Assembly: GCF_029893965.1 (NCBI RefSeq)
Contig: NZ_JARXXP010000017.1
Coordinates: 62,001 to 126,000 of the forward strand
Source: Paenibacillus sp. PastM-3
GTDB lineage: Bacteria > Bacillota > Bacilli > Paenibacillales > Paenibacillaceae
Length of the DNA: 64,000 nt
Direction: 5' to 3'
In this document: positions 1 through 9,290 of the stretch, in pieces
Numbering within the stretch: position 1 is the first letter of the stretch
Layout of the letters: every line of letters begins with the position of its first letter
Position numbers and translations under genes: made by a program
Notes under the pieces: generated by a model
What the model saw: the letters and a program-made list of their open reading frames with translations, nothing else
Told to the model about the DNA's origin: nothing
The model's database searches: none

Positions 1-870
1 CACATATTTCAGATCCGGATTGGCATCCTTGAGATACCCTTTGTACCAGTAACCGCCGGTACTCATAGCAGCTTGTCCGTTAGAGAAGACTTCCCCGTCC
101 CAGCCAAAGCCGAGCGACTTAGGTGTTACCGCAACCCCATCTTCGTACATATCAAAAATCGTCTGGAGCGCTTCTACGTTCTCCGGGGAATTGATCGTCG
201 TTCCGTTGCCCCAGCCGCCGCCAAAGCTTTTGACATAGTTGGTAATATGGAACGCGTCAAGATTGATGACAATGCCGTGTACATCGCCCTTTGTCAAGGC
301 TTTGGCTGCCGTTGCCACTTCGCTCCACGTTGTAGGGTATTCGCCAAGACCCGCTTTTTTCCATAAGTCTTCATTAATAAGGAACATCCCCGGCATATCG
401 CTGTTCGGTACAGCATACTGCTTACCGTCAACCTTCCAGATGTTGAGCGAACTTTCGGAATAGCGGGTCATGTCCACTTTCGCTGCCGAGATCAGATCAT
501 CCAGCGGTGTAAACAAATCCTTTTTAATATATTCAAACGCGCCTTCATTGGAAATTTTGATGAAATCCGGAGCTACACCCGCGGCGATTTCGCCGGGCAG
601 TACGTTCCAAAACTGCTCACTGCTTGGATACTGCTTGATGTTCAGTGTAATGTTCGGGTAAACCTCGGAAATGTTGTTTGCAGCCTCCTGATAGAGCTGA
701 AGATCCTGCGCCGTCCCCCAGAATCCCATGTTCACTGTAACTTTTTGATCCGTACCTGCGGCACTGTTTGGTGAATTATTAGCGCTCTCATTATTGCCGC
801 CACAGGCAGCCAAAGCAAACAGCAATGTCAGGCTCAGCACGAGACCGGTAAATTTCTTTAGCTTGCTCAT
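1..870 (-). CDS. Sugar ABC transporter substrate-binding lipoprotein (3' part missing)
   Basis: This is an open frame of 290 codons from the ATG at 870 to the window edge, so the C-terminus is missing. The product starts MSKLKKFTGL and has a hydrophobic signal ending in a lipobox (LFALAAC), which predicts a lipid-anchored extracellular protein. The mature part reads like family 1 extracellular solute-binding proteins of carbohydrate ABC importers (NMGFWGTAQDL, AAGVAPDFIK, MPGMFLINEDLWKKAG). A G-rich ribosome binding site precedes the ATG. It lies downstream of the response regulator on the same strand, the usual YesMN arrangement in which the two-component system controls the importer. The transported sugar cannot be read from sequence. 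The maltose-type phosphorylase at 5274 suggests a disaccharide, which is an inference. Confidence 0.9.
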   Translation of the reverse strand, partial: MSKLKKFTGLVLSLTLLFALAACGGNNESANNSPNSAAGTDQKVTVNMGFWGTAQDLQLYQEAANNISEVYPNITLNIKQYPSSEQFWNVLPGEIAAGVAPDFIKISNEGAFEYIKKDLFTPLDDLISAAKVDMTRYSESSLNIWKVDGKQYAVPNSDMPGMFLINEDLWKKAGLGEYPTTWSEVATAAKALTKGDVHGIVINLDAFHITNYVKSFGGGWGNGTTINSPENVEALQTIFDMYEDGVAVTPKSLGFGWDGEVFSNGQAAMSTGGYWYKGYLKDANPDLKYV

Positions 871-937
871 TTGTATTCCCCCCGTTACTAGAATGTGTTT
901 GTTTAATCTATCTTCATGATAAAGGCTCCCATAAACA

Positions 938-970
938 AAAGAAATTAATCTAATAGCGATTAATTTCTTT
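938..970. promoter_or_regulatory. 13-bp inverted repeat between response regulator and solute-binding gene
   Basis: AAAGAAATTAATC and GATTAATTTCTTT form a perfect 13-bp inverted repeat with a 7-base spacer. It lies 68 bp upstream of the solute-binding lipoprotein ATG and 77 bp after the response regulator stop. It is AT-rich, so it is either an operator in the importer promoter or a weak terminator/attenuator. The sequence does not decide between them. Confidence 0.5.
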
Positions 971-1046
971 TCGTAAACCTTATTCGGTTGTGAACGGCAC
1001 GGATATAATGGTGAATTTTTATAAGACCACACTTTTTTTAATATAA

Positions 1047-2588
1047 TCACACTTCTTCGTTCCTGTACTCCTTCGGGGACACTCCGGTGTATTTCTGAAA
1101 TACAATGGCAAAATGGGCCTGGCTGTTGAAGCCCACCTGTTCAGAGACCTCGTAAATCTTGTAACGGTAGTCCTTCAGCAATACTTTGGCATGCCGGATA
1201 CGAACCTCGTTGATATATTCAAATACGCCCCGGCCCACTTCCTGCTTAAACAGGCGGCTGACATAATTCGGGCTGACCTGGAACTGCTCCCCAAGCAGCT
1301 TCAGGGACATGTCCTCTTTGTAATGCTGCTCCACGTACTGGATGATATTGCGGGTCAGCAGGCTGTACGTTTTCAGGTGTCCGCTGTTCCGTTCCTTGAT
1401 TTTCCGTTCAAAAATATGACGGTAATAGGAGGACAGTTCTGCGAAGTTCTCCAGCGCCCTGGCTTCTTCCCCGCTCGGCTGCTCTTTTTCATCCAGCATA
1501 AACAGCAGGCCTTCGTAAACCTTTCTTACATCCTGCTCTTCCATACAGCGCGTCTCTTCCAGCAGCCGCTCCCAGCGTGCCAGCGCTTCTGCAAACTCTT
1601 CTTCATTGCCCTCCTTCAGCGCATTCTTCATCTCAGCCAACAGTTCCCCGGCCTGCTTCAAGCCTGAGGCAGCGACCGGCTTGCGGTGATTATGGTAGAA
1701 GACGGAAGTGTCCGGCAAATAAAATCTTTGTTTTAGTGCCTTCAGGGCCTGGGCATATCCCTGCTCCAATTCCGCAAAGGAGGAGAACCAATCGCTGATG
1801 CCGAAAACCACTTCGATATTAACAAAACGCTTTAGTGCAGCAGCGATCATCTGCACGATGCCGTTGATCCGGTTCAGAGAAGCGAGCAGGCTTTTGAGGT
1901 CGCTGTTGCTGATAAATACGGCTGACAGACGGTCATTCACCTGGAGAAACTCCGTTTCCTTCTCCTTGGACAGCACCTCCGTGACAATATTGCCTACCGT
2001 ATTCGGCAGGATTGAGGTATGGTTCTCGCTGTACCGCTTCATTACGCCGGCATAATGCTTGACCGTAAATACAAGAACGTAGATATTGCCCTCCTTCAGT
2101 CCGGTATTCTGCATACCCTGAATGTTCCCGCGCAGTCCTTCCCACAGGCTGTTTTCTTTGTAAGGGACCTCCTCCATCCTTGCCGCTTCCTTCGGTTCTC
2201 CTTGGGGACGGCTTTGGGCCGTTTCAGCCTGGATCGTCTTCAGCACGGAGGCGATTTCCTGTTCATTCATCGCCGGTTTATGAAAATAATCGCTCGCCCC
2301 GAGTTTCATCGCTTCCTTCACGTAGGTAATATCATCAAAGCTGCTGAGAATAATGACGTTGGCCTGAAGTCCCCGTTCGCGCATTTCACTCAGCACCGCT
2401 ATGCCATCTTTTTTCGGCATTTTAATATCCAGGAATACAATATCCGGCTTCAGATGGGCGATCTGCTGCAGTGCTTCCTCTCCATCGGCTGCTTCGCCTA
2501 CAATCTCCATCCCGTTTCCTTTCCAGTCTATGGCCGATTTCAGGCCGATCCGCACGAGCGGCTCATCATCCACGATCAGAATTCGCAT
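1047..2588 (-). CDS. YesN-type response regulator with AraC DNA-binding domain
   Basis: The product has 513 residues. An N-terminal receiver domain (about 1-120) shows the acidic pair in VDDEP, the phospho-acceptor Asp54 in FLDIKMP and the conserved Lys104 in FHKP. A long middle region of no clear domain follows. A C-terminal AraC-type double helix-turn-helix (about 410-513) includes LGEQFQVSPNYVSRLFKQEVG and ends in FQKYTGVSPKEYR. The start overlaps the histidine kinase stop by 23 bp, which indicates translational coupling. It is expected to take phosphate from the kinase and activate the sugar importer gene just downstream. The length is normal for YesN regulators. Confidence 0.93.
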   Translation of the reverse strand: MRILIVDDEPLVRIGLKSAIDWKGNGMEIVGEAADGEEALQQIAHLKPDIVFLDIKMPKKDGIAVLSEMRERGLQANVIILSSFDDITYVKEAMKLGASDYFHKPAMNEQEIASVLKTIQAETAQSRPQGEPKEAARMEEVPYKENSLWEGLRGNIQGMQNTGLKEGNIYVLVFTVKHYAGVMKRYSENHTSILPNTVGNIVTEVLSKEKETEFLQVNDRLSAVFISNSDLKSLLASLNRINGIVQMIAAALKRFVNIEVVFGISDWFSSFAELEQGYAQALKALKQRFYLPDTSVFYHNHRKPVAASGLKQAGELLAEMKNALKEGNEEEFAEALARWERLLEETRCMEEQDVRKVYEGLLFMLDEKEQPSGEEARALENFAELSSYYRHIFERKIKERNSGHLKTYSLLTRNIIQYVEQHYKEDMSLKLLGEQFQVSPNYVSRLFKQEVGRGVFEYINEVRIRHAKVLLKDYRYKIYEVSEQVGFNSQAHFAIVFQKYTGVSPKEYRNEEV

Positions 2589-4395
2589 CTGTGTTCCCCC
2601 TTGTGTCTTCTACGCTGTCCTTCATGGGGACACGAATGGTCACAGTCGTTCCTCCCCCCTCTGCGTTCTCCAGCCGGAGTCCGCTGCTTTGTCCGAAATG
2701 AAGCTCGATCCGTTTGCGTATATTGCTTAGCCCAATCGAGTTCATATGATCCGGGAGGTGGCCCGTCCCGTCTGTGGCGGGTGGAGCCGCCACTATTCCC
2801 CGTCCATTGTCGCTTACCTTCATCATCAGCCAATCCTTCTCTTCATAGATTGAGACGTTCAGCTTGCCTTTATAATCAATTCCGTCAAAGCCGTGGAACA
2901 CTGCGTTCTCGACCAAAGGCTGCAACAGAAATTTCAGCGTTCTGCAGCGCAGCACAGCCGGATCGACGTCATAGGTTACCTCGAACTTGTTCAGGTAACG
3001 GAAGTCGAGAATTTTCGTATAGTTCTGCAGAAAATCCAGTTCTTCTTCAATCGTCACATAATCGCCATCACTTCTGGCGGTGAATTTGACGACGGAGATA
3101 AACGCGCTCAGCGCTTCTTCAATACCTGAAGCCCCCTGGATCTTGGCCATCCACTTCACGACATTCAGCGTATTGTACATAAAATGGGGACGGATCTGTG
3201 ACTGGAGCGCCACCATCTCCAGCTCCTTCTTCTCCCGCTCTTCCTCGTAAATGCGCTGAATGAGGTTTCGTATCTCCTTCAGCATGTTGTCGATTGTATT
3301 GCTGATCTTGCCGATTTCTCCATACTGCGTTTCGAAAGAAACGTCCAGATTCCCCTGGGATACGAGCTTCATCTTACTGTTGAGCACCGCCAGCGGCTTC
3401 ATTACGGTAGTTGCGATGCGGGCGGAGGTGAGGACCGATAGCAGCAGCAGCAAAAGCAGGCTGACGGAGATAATCGCGACGGTTACGTAAACCACGGACA
3501 GCAGCTCTTTCTTGGGGACTATCGTAACCGCCCTCCAGCCGGTGACGGCGGAGGCAGAGGAGACGTACAGATTTCCCCCTTTCTCATTCATGCCATTCCC
3601 GGGAATAAAATCAAAGTCCATGCCCAGCACTCCCGAGGCGGTTGTACCGATCTCGGCGCTCTGATTGCTGTAGATGATGTTATCGTTCTCATCGACCAGA
3701 TAAAATTTCGTATTCTCCGTAAAGGGCGAGTTGCTCCAGAGAGTCTGCAGCCGCTCTGCCTTGATGTTAAGCAATATAAATCCAAGATCTTCCTTCGTAT
3801 AGGGATCGACGATGGCCCGGCCGATGGAGACTACCGGCTGGGGGGTTCTAGACAGCAGCCTCTCCTGGTGCACGCCTATAGGAACATAGATCCCTTTCCG
3901 CTCACGGATTTGCTCCACAAAGGGTTCATGGATGAACTCCCGGGTGAGATAGGCATAATTGAAATATTCGCTCTGGCTTCGGCCAATAATCAGCCGGTCA
4001 AGCTTACGATAGATAGCCACCGAATCAATGAGGTCCGAATACGGCATCATACTGTTGCGGATCAGATTGTTAACGGTATCAAAATCCCGTCCCCGTTCGA
4101 GAAGAGGATAGGCCACCGCCCTGTAGTCCTTGCGCATAATCCCGTACAGAATGTCATCCTGCACCGGAAGCATGGACATGCGCAGCAGCGGCTGCAGCGA
4201 GGTATCCATGTTCTTGATTATTTGCCGGTTCTTCTCGACCGCCGCTCCCATCATAGTCGTCCGGTTGTTATCCATATACACCCAGGACAGAATGCCCCCA
4301 ATGATCAGCAGAGGAACCACGATGAAGCTGGAAAAGGCAATAATGAGCTTATGCTCCATTCGTAAATTTTTTAGTTTTTGCTTCAGCTTGTCCAT
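2566..4395 (-). CDS. YesM-type sensor histidine kinase
   Basis: The membrane sensor kinase has 609 residues. It has a first membrane segment (about 17-40), an extracellular sensing region (about 41-297, dCache-like by position), a second membrane segment (about 298-324), a HAMP linker with MKPLAVLNSKMK, the His_kinase domain with phospho-acceptor His404 in IRPHFMYNTLN, and a C-terminal ATPase with LQPLVENAVFHG and DNGRGI. It is encoded between the AraC regulator (18-bp gap) and the response regulator (23-bp overlap), so the three form one transcription unit. YesM kinases usually sense extracellular sugar directly or through a binding protein. The ligand here is unknown. Confidence 0.93.
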   Translation of the reverse strand: MDKLKQKLKNLRMEHKLIIAFSSFIVVPLLIIGGILSWVYMDNNRTTMMGAAVEKNRQIIKNMDTSLQPLLRMSMLPVQDDILYGIMRKDYRAVAYPLLERGRDFDTVNNLIRNSMMPYSDLIDSVAIYRKLDRLIIGRSQSEYFNYAYLTREFIHEPFVEQIRERKGIYVPIGVHQERLLSRTPQPVVSIGRAIVDPYTKEDLGFILLNIKAERLQTLWSNSPFTENTKFYLVDENDNIIYSNQSAEIGTTASGVLGMDFDFIPGNGMNEKGGNLYVSSASAVTGWRAVTIVPKKELLSVVYVTVAIISVSLLLLLLLSVLTSARIATTVMKPLAVLNSKMKLVSQGNLDVSFETQYGEIGKISNTIDNMLKEIRNLIQRIYEEEREKKELEMVALQSQIRPHFMYNTLNVVKWMAKIQGASGIEEALSAFISVVKFTARSDGDYVTIEEELDFLQNYTKILDFRYLNKFEVTYDVDPAVLRCRTLKFLLQPLVENAVFHGFDGIDYKGKLNVSIYEEKDWLMMKVSDNGRGIVAAPPATDGTGHLPDHMNSIGLSNIRKRIELHFGQSSGLRLENAEGGGTTVTIRVPMKDSVEDTRGNTDANSDRG

Positions 4396-4413
4396 AAAAG
4401 CTTCCCACTTTTC

Positions 4414-5163
4414 TCAATTCGTAGTTGTAGCACCGTCTCTGCGGAACTGTCTGGGCGTCATGCCGGTGTACTTCTTGAACAACTGCGTATAGTAACTTTG
4501 GCTGCAAAATTTAAACATAAAAGCAATCCCGGAAATGGATTGATTGCTGTGCATCAGGATCGGCTTGGACTCTTCTATTTTGCGGCGGTTGATAAATTCC
4601 GTAAGGGGCATCCCCGTCTCCTGCTTGAAGCGGTCCGACAAATAACTCGGATGCACACCGACATGCCCAGCAATCAGCGCCAGCGTAAGATCCTGATAAA
4701 TATGCTCGCGTATGAAGTATACGGACAAATTCACAATATGGGAATAGTGCAGCACTTCCTTCTCCCGTTTCATGACGGCGATGAACTGCAGCACCATTTC
4801 ATATTCAAAACGGAGCAGCACCCCGATTTCCCCGATAACCTCGATTTCACGAATGAGCGTATCACTCAGTTGAAAGGCTGTCTCCGGGTCCACCCCGCCA
4901 CGGATAATCGCCCTTGTAAACAAGGTACAGGAAGCAATCAGGGCGTTCTTCTTGGAGCGCAGCGGATAGCAGGCCAAAGTGGCCGCCTCCAGAGCATTAA
5001 TCTTATGGAGCGCCTCCATTGCCTTATCCTCACTCCCAAGCCGGATCGCCTCCAGCAGCTCATGCTCATAATCGAGCGGGGGATGAACAAAGCCCTTGTT
5101 CAGGTCCTCGGAACGGGTTGACAAATATGAAGGAATTACCATTTTCCCGTTAGGCTGATCCAT
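4414..5163 (-). CDS. AraC-family transcriptional regulator without receiver domain
   Basis: The product has 249 residues. The last 100 or so form an AraC-type DNA-binding domain (LIAGHVGVHPSYLSDRFKQE, then IAFMFKFCSQSYYTQLFKKYTGMTPRQFR). The first 145 residues carry no cupin or receiver signature that I can see and resemble the middle region of YesN regulators. It is divergent from the GH65 phosphorylase gene, with a 110-bp shared promoter region, and is followed 18 bp later by the histidine kinase. It is therefore a likely local regulator of the phosphorylase operon. The effector is unknown. Confidence 0.88.
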   Translation of the reverse strand: MDQPNGKMVIPSYLSTRSEDLNKGFVHPPLDYEHELLEAIRLGSEDKAMEALHKINALEAATLACYPLRSKKNALIASCTLFTRAIIRGGVDPETAFQLSDTLIREIEVIGEIGVLLRFEYEMVLQFIAVMKREKEVLHYSHIVNLSVYFIREHIYQDLTLALIAGHVGVHPSYLSDRFKQETGMPLTEFINRRKIEESKPILMHSNQSISGIAFMFKFCSQSYYTQLFKKYTGMTPRQFRRDGATTTN

Positions 5164-5186
5164 TCTGCTTCCCCCACCTAAAAATT

Positions 5187-5216
5187 TTGATAAATTTCTA
5201 AATAATTTAGTATAAT
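5187..5216 (+). promoter_or_regulatory. Predicted sigma-A promoter of the GH65 phosphorylase operon
   Basis: TTGATA at 5187 and TATAAT at 5211 are separated by 18 bp, about 60 bp before the phosphorylase ATG. It lies in the divergent intergenic region shared with the AraC regulator gene. Confidence 0.6.
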
Positions 5217-5273
5217 CTTAGACTTTTCCGCTTTAAAATTCAATCCATAACCAACAAGGGAGGACATAAAGCC

Positions 5274-7562
5274 ATGAGCTGGAGCATTTCCAATCACGGA
5301 CTTTCGGCAGAAACGCTGCTGAATCTGGAAAGTATTTTTGCGCTGGGCAACGGATATCTGGGGGTACGGGGCAACTTCGAGGAAGGTTATGCCGATCCGG
5401 AAATACAGAGCATTCGCGGTACCTATCTGAACGCCTTCCATGATGTCATCGAAATTCCTTACGGGGAGAAGCTGTTCGCTTTTCCCGGGACTCAGCAAAA
5501 GCTGGTTAATATTATCGATGCCCAAGGCATGAATATTTATATTGGGGAAGAAGAGGAGCCGTTCTCGCTTAGCGAAGGCAGTGTCCTGGCCTACGAACGC
5601 ACCCTGCACATGGATAAGGGTTATTCCGAGCGCAAGATCCACTGGAGATCTCCCTCCGGCAAAGAGCTCAAGCTGCATTTCCGCAGACTGGTATCCTTCA
5701 CGAGCAAAGAGTTATTCGCTATTGATCTGCTGATCGAGCCTGTGAATTTCCCCGGCACCGTGAAGATTGTTTCGCGTGTAAACGGGGATGTAAGCAACTA
5801 TAGCAATCCGAATGATCCCCGTGTAGCCGCCGGACATTCGAAGCGCCTGTTCATTGTCGACAGCGGCATACAGGAAGAATACCTGTACGTGGTAAATGAG
5901 ACCATGACCTCGGCGCTGCGCACCTCCTGTGTGACCCGGCATGAGTGGACCGGCTCTTGGCAGGTGAAGGCACAGGCCGGTTCGGCAGAAGGTACAGTAA
6001 CAGCCACCGCAGAGCTGACCGCACCGCTGCGCCTGACCAAATGGAACATTTATACCGATACGCTGCGGCATGAAGACCGCTTAGTAGAGACTGGAATTTC
6101 CCTCCAGGAAGCGCTTAAGCGGCTTTCCTTCCAGGACCTGCTGGCGCAGCAGCAGCAGTATCTGCTGGATTTCTGGAAGACATCCGATGTCGTAATTGAA
6201 AATGACCTGCAGCTGCAGGAGGGCATCCGCTTCAACCTCTACCAACTGCTGCAATCGGCCGGACGGGACGCGCACAGCAATATTTCCGCCAAGGGACTGT
6301 CAGGCGAAGGCTACGAGGGCCACTATTTCTGGGATACGGAAATCTACATGCTCCCGGTGTTTCTGATGACGTCTCCAGAGCGGGCTAAGGAGCTGCTGCT
6401 GTACCGCTATTCCAAGCTGGAGCAGGCCAGGGACCGAGCCAAGGAAATGGGCCATGCCAAAGGGGCCCTCTTCCCGTGGCGGACAATTTCAGGAACGGAA
6501 TGCTCCTCCTTCTTCCCATCGGGCACGGCGCAGTATCATATCAGCGCCGATGTCGCTTACAGCTATATCCAGTATTATTTGGCGGAGGAAGATGATGCAT
6601 TCCTGCTGCAGTACGGGGCCGAGGTGCTGTTCGAGACCGCCCGGCTGTGGATGGAAATTGGCCATTATTACAGCGGCAAATTCCATATTGACGAAGTCAC
6701 CGGACCGGATGAGTACACCTGCCTGGTGAACAACAACTACTACACCAATGTGATGGCCAAGCACAATTTGAAGTGGGCATTCCGTAGCTTTACACGGCTG
6801 CAGGAGTATGACGAGACCGGCCTGCAAGCGCTGTGCGAACGGCTGGGTGTCACCCTGACCGAAGCCAAGAGCTGGCTGCAGGCGGCGGAAGCCATGCTGC
6901 TTCCATATGATGAAGCTCTCGGCATCAACCCGCAGGATGATACATTCCTCCGCAAAGCGGTATGGGATTTCGAGAATACGCCGGAGGACAAAAACCCGCT
7001 GCTGCTGCATTACCACCCGTTGACCCTGTATCGCTATCAGGTATGCAAGCAGGCTGATACTGTACTTGCCCATTTCCTGCTTGAGGATGAGCAGAGCGAC
7101 GAGACGATCCGCCGTTCTTATGACTACTACGAGAAAATCACGACCCATGATTCCTCTTTGTCGTCCTGCATCTTCAGCATTATGGCCTCCAAAATCGGCT
7201 ATCGCGACAAGGCTTACAATTATTTCATTGAGACGGCCCGCCTGGATCTGGACAATACGCACGGCAACACCAAGGACGGCCTGCATCTGGCCAACATGGG
7301 CGGAACGTGGATGGCGATCGTATACGGTTTTGCCGGTACAAGGCTCAAGGAAAGCGGACTCTCGCTATCCCCTTCCATCCCGGACGGATGGGATAAATAC
7401 GCTTTCCGGCTGACCTTCCGCGGGCGGCTGATCGCGGTAACGATCCGCACCGGAGGCGTGGAGCTGGAGCTGCTGGAAGGTGACGCTTTGACGTTAACGC
7501 TATATGGTCAGCCCGTAGAGCTGAACGGCAATGAGCCGGTTACCCGGCCGCTTGCTCCCTGA
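5274..7562 (+). CDS. GH65 disaccharide phosphorylase (maltose/kojibiose/trehalose type)
   Basis: The 762-residue cytoplasmic enzyme starts at an ATG preceded by AAGGGAGG. Family 65 features are an N-terminal beta-sandwich region with LGNGYLGVRGNFEEGY, an (alpha/alpha)6 barrel with GYEGHYFWDTEIYMLP, the proposed general acid Glu480 in TGPDEYTC, and the phosphate-site region THDSSLSSCIFSIMASKIG. Family members split an alpha-glucosyl disaccharide with phosphate into glucose and beta-glucose 1-phosphate. The beta-phosphoglucomutase gene directly downstream fits, because it consumes that product. Specificity within the family cannot be assigned from the motifs alone, and maltose is the most common substrate in such operons. 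Confidence 0.93.
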   Translation: MSWSISNHGLSAETLLNLESIFALGNGYLGVRGNFEEGYADPEIQSIRGTYLNAFHDVIEIPYGEKLFAFPGTQQKLVNIIDAQGMNIYIGEEEEPFSLSEGSVLAYERTLHMDKGYSERKIHWRSPSGKELKLHFRRLVSFTSKELFAIDLLIEPVNFPGTVKIVSRVNGDVSNYSNPNDPRVAAGHSKRLFIVDSGIQEEYLYVVNETMTSALRTSCVTRHEWTGSWQVKAQAGSAEGTVTATAELTAPLRLTKWNIYTDTLRHEDRLVETGISLQEALKRLSFQDLLAQQQQYLLDFWKTSDVVIENDLQLQEGIRFNLYQLLQSAGRDAHSNISAKGLSGEGYEGHYFWDTEIYMLPVFLMTSPERAKELLLYRYSKLEQARDRAKEMGHAKGALFPWRTISGTECSSFFPSGTAQYHISADVAYSYIQYYLAEEDDAFLLQYGAEVLFETARLWMEIGHYYSGKFHIDEVTGPDEYTCLVNNNYYTNVMAKHNLKWAFRSFTRLQEYDETGLQALCERLGVTLTEAKSWLQAAEAMLLPYDEALGINPQDDTFLRKAVWDFENTPEDKNPLLLHYHPLTLYRYQVCKQADTVLAHFLLEDEQSDETIRRSYDYYEKITTHDSSLSSCIFSIMASKIGYRDKAYNYFIETARLDLDNTHGNTKDGLHLANMGGTWMAIVYGFAGTRLKESGLSLSPSIPDGWDKYAFRLTFRGRLIAVTIRTGGVELELLEGDALTLTLYGQPVELNGNEPVTRPLAP

Positions 7563-7596
7563 GTTCCTAAGTCAATCATAAAGGAGAGGTTTACCC

Positions 7597-8274
7597 GTGA
7601 ATGCGCAATCCCGGCTGCAAGCCGTTATTTTTGATCTGGACGGGGTCATTACCGACACTGCGGAATATCATTACCAAGCCTGGGTTATCATTGCCAAGGA
7701 ACTTGGCATTCCCTTTACCCGTGAATTTAATGAGAACCTGAAGGGCGTATCGCGCCACGATTCGCTCAAGCTGCTGCTGGGGCAGGCCGCCTCGCCCCGC
7801 GACTATTCGCCGGAGGAGCTGGAGGATCTCGCCACCCGCAAAAATGAGCTTTACAAAGAGCTGATCGAAAAGGTCACACCTGCCGATGTGCTGCCCGGCA
7901 TTTCGCAGCTGCTGTCTGAGCTGAGGGTGCATGGCATAAAGGCCGGCATTGCCTCGGCCAGCAAAAATGCCTTCACCGTCGTGCACCGTCTCGGCATGGA
8001 GGACCAGTTCGGCATCATCGTCGATGCCGGCAAATTAAAACGGAACAAACCCGATCCCGAGGTATTCCTGACCGCAGCCGCCGCGCTTGGCGTGAAACCG
8101 GAAGCCTGCATTGGCGTTGAGGATGCGGCTGCAGGCGTTGATGCGATTAAAGCGGCGGGGATGTTCGCCGTAGCCATCGGCCCGCATGAAACTTTCCCGC
8201 ATGCGGATATCGTGCTGTCGGATACATCGCTGCTGACCTTGGACCTGCTTGCCGGGCAGTTTGATGCTTCTTGA
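7597..8274 (+). CDS. pgmB: Beta-phosphoglucomutase
   Basis: The 225-residue HAD-superfamily enzyme has the nucleophile motif FDLDGVITDTAEYH, the cap-domain GVSRHDSL segment, a Ser-Lys motif (ASASKNA) and the acidic GVEDAAAGVDAI motif. It converts beta-glucose 1-phosphate to glucose 6-phosphate and so links the upstream phosphorylase to glycolysis. The start is GTG at 7597, chosen because AAGGAGAGG lies 7 bases upstream. The gap to the phosphorylase gene is 34 bp, so the two are co-transcribed. Length is typical of bacterial PgmB. Confidence 0.93.
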   Translation: MNAQSRLQAVIFDLDGVITDTAEYHYQAWVIIAKELGIPFTREFNENLKGVSRHDSLKLLLGQAASPRDYSPEELEDLATRKNELYKELIEKVTPADVLPGISQLLSELRVHGIKAGIASASKNAFTVVHRLGMEDQFGIIVDAGKLKRNKPDPEVFLTAAAALGVKPEACIGVEDAAAGVDAIKAAGMFAVAIGPHETFPHADIVLSDTSLLTLDLLAGQFDAS

Positions 8275-8307
8275 GAATAAGCGCCGTTTGTTATACTAAC
8301 TGAAGAA

Positions 8308-8400
8308 AGCCCGCCCCGGAGCAGACGATCTGTGCTGCAGGCGGGCTGTATATCTTACTGGAGCTTCGAGTGCCGTACACTTGAAGCTCTATTTTTATTT
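8308..8400 (+). terminator. Rho-independent terminator region after pgmB
   Basis: There are two hairpins in a row. The first pairs AGCCCGCC (8308) with GGCGGGCT (8340-8347) and has no U-tract. The second pairs GAGCTTC-g-AGTG (8361) with CACT-t-GAAGCTC (to 8389) and is followed by TATTTTTATTT, a standard terminator. Confidence 0.8.
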
Positions 8401-8496
8401 GCGGATGCGCTCTACAAATGCAATCTGGCTAAGGTGGTGGGCGGTTCCTCGTTATTATAAAGTATGATAGCAGATAGCAAAGGAGGATGAAATACA

Positions 8497-8571
8497 ATGA
8501 TTGATGCCCATATTTATCTTGAACAATATGATTCCACAGCTATACACCTGATGGCCAGACCCAGACGATAG
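8497..8571 (+). pseudogene. 5' stub of a TatD-like metal-dependent hydrolase gene
   Basis: AGGAGG followed by ATG opens a 24-codon frame (MIDAHIYLEQYDSTAIHLMA, then a stop). The start resembles TatD/amidohydrolase proteins, which begin MIDxHxHLxQY. The similarity stops about where the IS3-type sequence begins at roughly 8575. I read it as a gene cut off by the insertion or a later deletion. The stub is short, so the family call is tentative. Confidence 0.45.
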
Positions 8572-8573
8572 TC

Positions 8574-9290
8574 CGGTGGACCTCTGTCAAGATAGTAGAC
8601 ACAGATTTAAGCAGCCTGGTTTAGGCAAAGCAGTTCATACTCCATGAGGGTATGGTAATCAATAGAGGAATGGATACGCCGAGCGTTGTAGAAGAACTCA
8701 ATGTATTCGAAAACACTCTGCTTCGCTTGTTCCCTCGTTTCATAGTGGTTCAGGTAAATCAGTTCCTTCTTGAGGACACTATGGAACGACTCGATGCAGG
8801 CAATCGTAGCAATTCCCCTTTCGGCTCATGCTTCCGATCATCTCATATGTTAACAGCTGTTTCTGGTAATCGTGAGAGGTGTATTGGCTTCCCCGATCGG
8901 AATGGTGAAGTAATCCAGGGTCTGGACGCCCTCGGCCATAGGCCTGCTGAAGGGCCCCAATCACGAGTTCCTTGGTCATCCGCTCACCGATTTGCCAACC
9001 GACCATTCTGCGAGAGTATAGGTCCATGACACTCGCCAGATACAACCACCCTTCCACGGTCCAGACATAGGTGCTGTCCGTTACCCATTTCTCCCCCGGC
9101 TTCGTGGCTTGAAACTCGCAGACCAGCACATTATCTTGAACGGGAAGCGCATGCTTGGAGTTGGTAGTCGCCTTGTACTTCTTTACGGTACGTGAGCGTT
9201 AGCCTTGTTTTTTCATGATCCGACCGACCGTGCGTTCGGAGATCTGAATCCCTTGACGATTCAACTGCCTTGTGAGTTTCGGGGTTCGGG
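8574..9290 (-). mobile_element. Degenerate IS3-family insertion sequence
   Basis: The left boundary shows the terminal-repeat-like sequence CCTCTGTCAAGATAGTAGACA (8581-8601). The body encodes the C-terminal two thirds of an IS3 OrfB transposase on the minus strand. The orfA half and the other end are not recognisable. From about 9291 to 9480 the DNA no longer matches a transposase and I could not assign it. The copy appears immobile. Confidence 0.75.
8607..9290 (-). pseudogene. IS3-family transposase OrfB, broken
   Basis: Recognisable parts, reading on the minus strand, are the helix-turn-helix TPKLTRQLNRQG...RTVGRIMKKQG, then the rve integrase core (WVTDSTYVWTVEGWLYLASV, LHHSDRGSQYTS) and the end ELLCLNQAA with a stop at 8607. 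There are three lesions. An in-frame TAA at 9199-9201 follows MKKQG. A 2-base loss after GNCYD at about 8812 shifts the frame. The N-terminal part before the helix-turn-helix is replaced by unrelated sequence. The gene cannot make an active transposase. Confidence 0.85.

Noticed and set aside
2019..3083. A 354-codon plus-strand frame over the two-component genes
   Set aside because: Both minus-strand products are complete and recognisable. The opposite frame has no family match that I can see.
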